From Ifrita kowaldi (taxonomy: Eukaryota; Chordata; Aves; Passeriformes; Cinclosomatidae), in contig VZRS01003968.1 in NCBI GenBank assembly GCA_013398055.1, positions 492,585-556,584 on the forward strand: DNA of 64,000 bases. Direction: 5' to 3'. Positions 63,501-64,000 of the stretch are shown piece by piece; position 1 is the stretch's first letter; every line of letters begins with the position of its first letter. The notes below the pieces were generated by a model that was given only the letters and a program-made list of their open reading frames with translations, ran no database searches and had not been told where the DNA came from. Made by a program: the position numbers and the translations under genes.

Positions 63501-64000
63501 TGTCATGATTTAACCCCAGCCAGCATCTAAGCCCCACACAGCTGCTCCCTCATTCCTCCACCAGTGGGATGGATGAGAGAATCAGAAGAGTAAAAGTGAG
63601 AAAACTTGGGTGTTGTGACAAAGACAGTTTAATAGGAAAAGCAAAAGCCATGTACATAAGCAAAACAAATCAAGGCATTAATTCCCCCCTTCCAATGGGC
63701 AGGCAGGCGTTCAGCCATCCTCAAGAAAGCAGGACTCTTTGTCATGTGTAATGATGCCTTAGGAAGACAAACACAATTACTCCCAAGGTCGTCCGTCTTC
63801 CTTTCTCTGCCACCAGCTTCATATACTTAGCATGATGCCGTATGGTCTGGAACATCCCTGTGGTCAGCTGGAGTCAGCTGTCCCGGCTGTGTCTCCTCCC
63901 AGCTTCTTGTGCACACCCAGTCTCCTCACCAGTGGAGCAGTACGAGGAGCAGGCATTGACACTATGCAAGAGCTGCTCAGCAATAACAAAAACATCTCTG
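63501..64000 (-). mobile_element. ERVL-type LTR, cut by window end
   Basis: It begins sharply with tgtcatgatttaaccccagc at 63501, followed by ccacacagctgctccctcat, accagtgggatggatgagag and 'gacagtttaataggaaaagc'. These are the landmarks of an LTR group very abundant in Neoaves. Read on the other strand, ctattaaact lies near the 3' end like a poly(A) signal, so I infer - orientation with the LTR 3' end at 63501. The 5' end and any internal region are beyond 64000. Confidence 0.75.

Larger units (their letters stand above)
20612..64000 (+). other. PTPRD intron downstream of Ig1 (5' part, runs off window)
   Basis: At least 43.4 kb of intron, starting with donor gtaagt. It carries most of the repeats in the window; each is listed separately. 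Repeat-free stretches (20.6-24.0, 24.7-30.7, 47.0-54.3, 61.7-63.5 kb) are AT-rich, with scattered stop codons in all frames and no recognisable coding exon, RNA gene or mobile element, apart from the speculative 69-nt exon at 28289-28357. Confidence 0.85.

Noticed and set aside
20612..64000. Ig2 exon of PTPRD (starting with the DQxPxGFPxIDMGP motif)
   Set aside because: I found no acceptor followed by such a sequence; the intron appears to continue past the window.
1..64000. tRNA, snRNA, 7SK, 7SL or Y RNA genes, and CRISPR arrays
   Set aside because: No box A/B pair with cloverleaf, no recognisable small-RNA sequence and no regularly spaced repeats beyond microsatellites were seen.

Overview
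This window is vertebrate nuclear DNA from a bird. It is AT-rich and intron-dominated, with many CR1 LINE fragments and LTR fragments of a type I associate with Neoaves. It holds no bacterial-style genes. Only two coding exons can be supported, at 16203-16348 and 20470-20611 on the + strand. Joined, they encode the first immunoglobulin (Ig) domain of a LAR-family receptor protein tyrosine phosphatase. The residues match PTPRD (RPTP-delta) better than PTPRF or PTPRS. The rest is three introns: the 3' part of the intron upstream of Ig1 (1-16202), a 4.1-kb intron splitting Ig1 (16349-20469), and more than 43 kb of the intron towards Ig2 (20612-64000). The signal-peptide exon and the Ig2 exon are both outside the window.

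Layout. 1-16 kb: intron with one CR1 3' end (680-974), an old MIR-type SINE relic (about 6110-6240) and an unclassified GC-richer island ending in T17 (12550-12730). 16-20.6 kb: the two Ig1 exons. 20.6-30 kb: intron with a CR1 at 24065-24675 and a possible unannotated in-frame 69-nt exon at 28289-28357. 30-38 kb: a CR1 cluster made of a + strand copy (30700-32090), a long - strand copy with recognisable endonuclease and reverse transcriptase (33600 to about 37030), and a + strand copy abutting it 5' to 5' (about 37080-37812). 38-64 kb: intron with a solo LTR carrying three 22-bp tandem repeats (39468-39932), further CR1 pieces (42.8, 46.4-46.9, 54.3 and 61.0 kb), a CpG-rich exon-like island (56560-56830), a probable LTR fragment (58000-58525) and an ERVL-type LTR cut by the window end (63501-64000).

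How it works together. The two exons have phase-1 outer boundaries and a phase-0 inner boundary, so they form one symmetric Ig module. That module carries both disulfide cysteines and the lysine-rich glycosaminoglycan-binding loop. Everything else is intron or transposon relic. No repeat-encoded open reading frame looks intact enough to be active. In the best CR1 copy the endonuclease motifs survive, but the reverse transcriptase FADD motif has decayed to FANN.

The most interesting leads are the cryptic exon at 28289-28357 and the CpG island at 56.6 kb. Both are inferences that need RNA or alignment evidence.
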